DNA from: Collinsella tanakaei YIT 12063
Lineage (GTDB): Bacteria > Actinomycetota > Coriobacteriia > Coriobacteriales > Coriobacteriaceae
Assembly: GCF_000225705.1 (NCBI RefSeq)
Contig: NZ_JH126473.1
Location: 20,388-84,387 of the forward strand
DNA length: 64,000 nt
Direction: 5' to 3'
The notes below the pieces were generated by a model. The model did not search any database. It was not told the DNA's origin and saw only the letters and a program-made list of their open reading frames with translations. The number at the start of each line of letters is the position of its first letter. Positions within the stretch are counted from its first letter, which is position 1. A program made the position numbers and the translations under genes. Positions 63,546-64,000 of this stretch are shown here, one piece after another.

Positions 63546-63618
63546 AAACCCTTGCGCAGCTCGCCCCAGCCTGTCACGCTTGGCAAACAGACACAACCCC
63601 AACGCAATCGAGGCACCC

Positions 63619-64000
63619 ATGTCATCCATCGACAACGCCGCCGACAAGAACCTCAAAACCAGCCCCGCCCCCGCCAAAGGCAACGTCAACAGCACCGGAA
63701 ACAGCAGGAGCAGCGCCTCCGCCGCGCCCCGCGACGCCGTCGCTCGCGCGCTCGCCGCCGCGCTTCCTTTCTGGGGCGACCTTACCGAAGAACAGAAAAC
63801 GCAGCTCGCCGCCGCCACGCGCCCGCTTATGGCGCGCGCGGGCGAACGTGTGCAGGGCGGTGGCTCGGGATGCGCCGGCGTCGTCGTCGCGATCTCGGGT
63901 CGCCTGCGCGCGTACATGCCTTCGGAAACCGGAAAAGAGATCACGCTCTTCCGCGTCGAGGCTGGAGAGACCTGCGTGCTCGCCGCTTCCTGCATCCTGC
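63619..64000 (+). CDS. Crp/Fnr-family transcriptional regulator, 3' end outside window
   Basis: The first 127 codons of a gene cut by the window end. After a Ser/Asn/Ala-rich, probably disordered leader of about 40 residues, the text ALPFWGDLTEEQKTQLAAAT starts a cyclic-nucleotide-binding-fold domain. VVVAISGRLRAYMPSETGKE and ITLFRVEAGETCVLAASCIL follow the Crp/Fnr pattern, here in the form with a cysteine-containing LAASC that is common in anaerobic actinobacteria. The DNA-binding domain would lie outside. The ATG at 63619 has GAGG 6 bases upstream. Confidence 0.8.
   Translation, partial: MSSIDNAADKNLKTSPAPAKGNVNSTGNSRSSASAAPRDAVARALAAALPFWGDLTEEQKTQLAAATRPLMARAGERVQGGGSGCAGVVVAISGRLRAYMPSETGKEITLFRVEAGETCVLAASCIL

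Noticed and set aside
63366-63995. A 209-residue minus-strand protein at the window end
   Set aside because: It covers the 22-nt repeats and the C-rich tract and is antisense to the Crp/Fnr gene.

Overview
The window reads as chromosomal DNA of a high-GC, anaerobic actinobacterium, most likely class Coriobacteriia (Collinsella/Olsenella type). This rests on codon use, GTG/TTG starts behind strong Shine-Dalgarno sites, a polyferredoxin, a PTS with a GH4 phospho-glucosidase, and gene neighbourhood. The genus is inference. No tRNA or rRNA gene was found.

Layout. 1-10640: metabolic genes. A partial unknown gene, a four-cluster ferredoxin protein, an opine-dehydrogenase-family enzyme, a membrane protein, an alpha-glucoside unit (GH4 hydrolase and PTS EIICB, with a divergent GntR regulator and well-placed operators), then groL/groS. 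10950-20461: an accessory and defence island. It has an XRE controller with two 16-bp operators, a split adenine methyltransferase pair, a 1054-residue GIY-YIG/SF2-helicase restriction protein, an IS110-like remnant, a toxin/immunity-like gene pair with a DUF4417 gene, and a zinc-ribbon protein. 20957-29483: peptide and amino-acid metabolism (two amidohydrolases, a flavodoxin-fold oxidoreductase, a YheO-like regulator, RidA, a U32 peptidase).

30118-55330: the information-processing core, all on the minus strand but cut into pieces. In transcription order: rplJ-rplL, galU, rpoB-rpoC, rpsL-rpsG-fusA-rpsJ, then rplC-D-W-B-rpsS-rplV-rpsC-rplP-rpmC-rpsQ-rplN-rplX. Each block ends in its own hairpin terminator. 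tuf is missing between fusA and rpsJ. A phosphatase, a cation transporter, a repeat array and an AbiEi-like gene separate rpsJ from rplC. The series stops after rplX, so rplE and the rest of the spc genes lie elsewhere. rplJ has an L10-leader/attenuator region.

55375-64000: an aminotransferase, a double flavodoxin-like protein, a BadF-type kinase, a YbjQ protein, an MFS exporter, and a rhodanese plus CoA-disulfide-reductase pair in which an in-frame TGA cuts off the C-terminal rhodanese domain. A truncated Crp/Fnr regulator ends the window.

Most unusual: two intergenic arrays (about 29.68-29.96 and 38.29-38.70 kb) of dyad-symmetric elements repeating every 61-62 bp, whose outer stems change sequence from copy to copy while staying complementary. 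Also notable are a seven-copy 22-nt repeat array in two opposed clusters (63.09-63.41 kb), the three-gene GIY-YIG/helicase restriction system, and an enlarged loop in a conserved part of RpoB.
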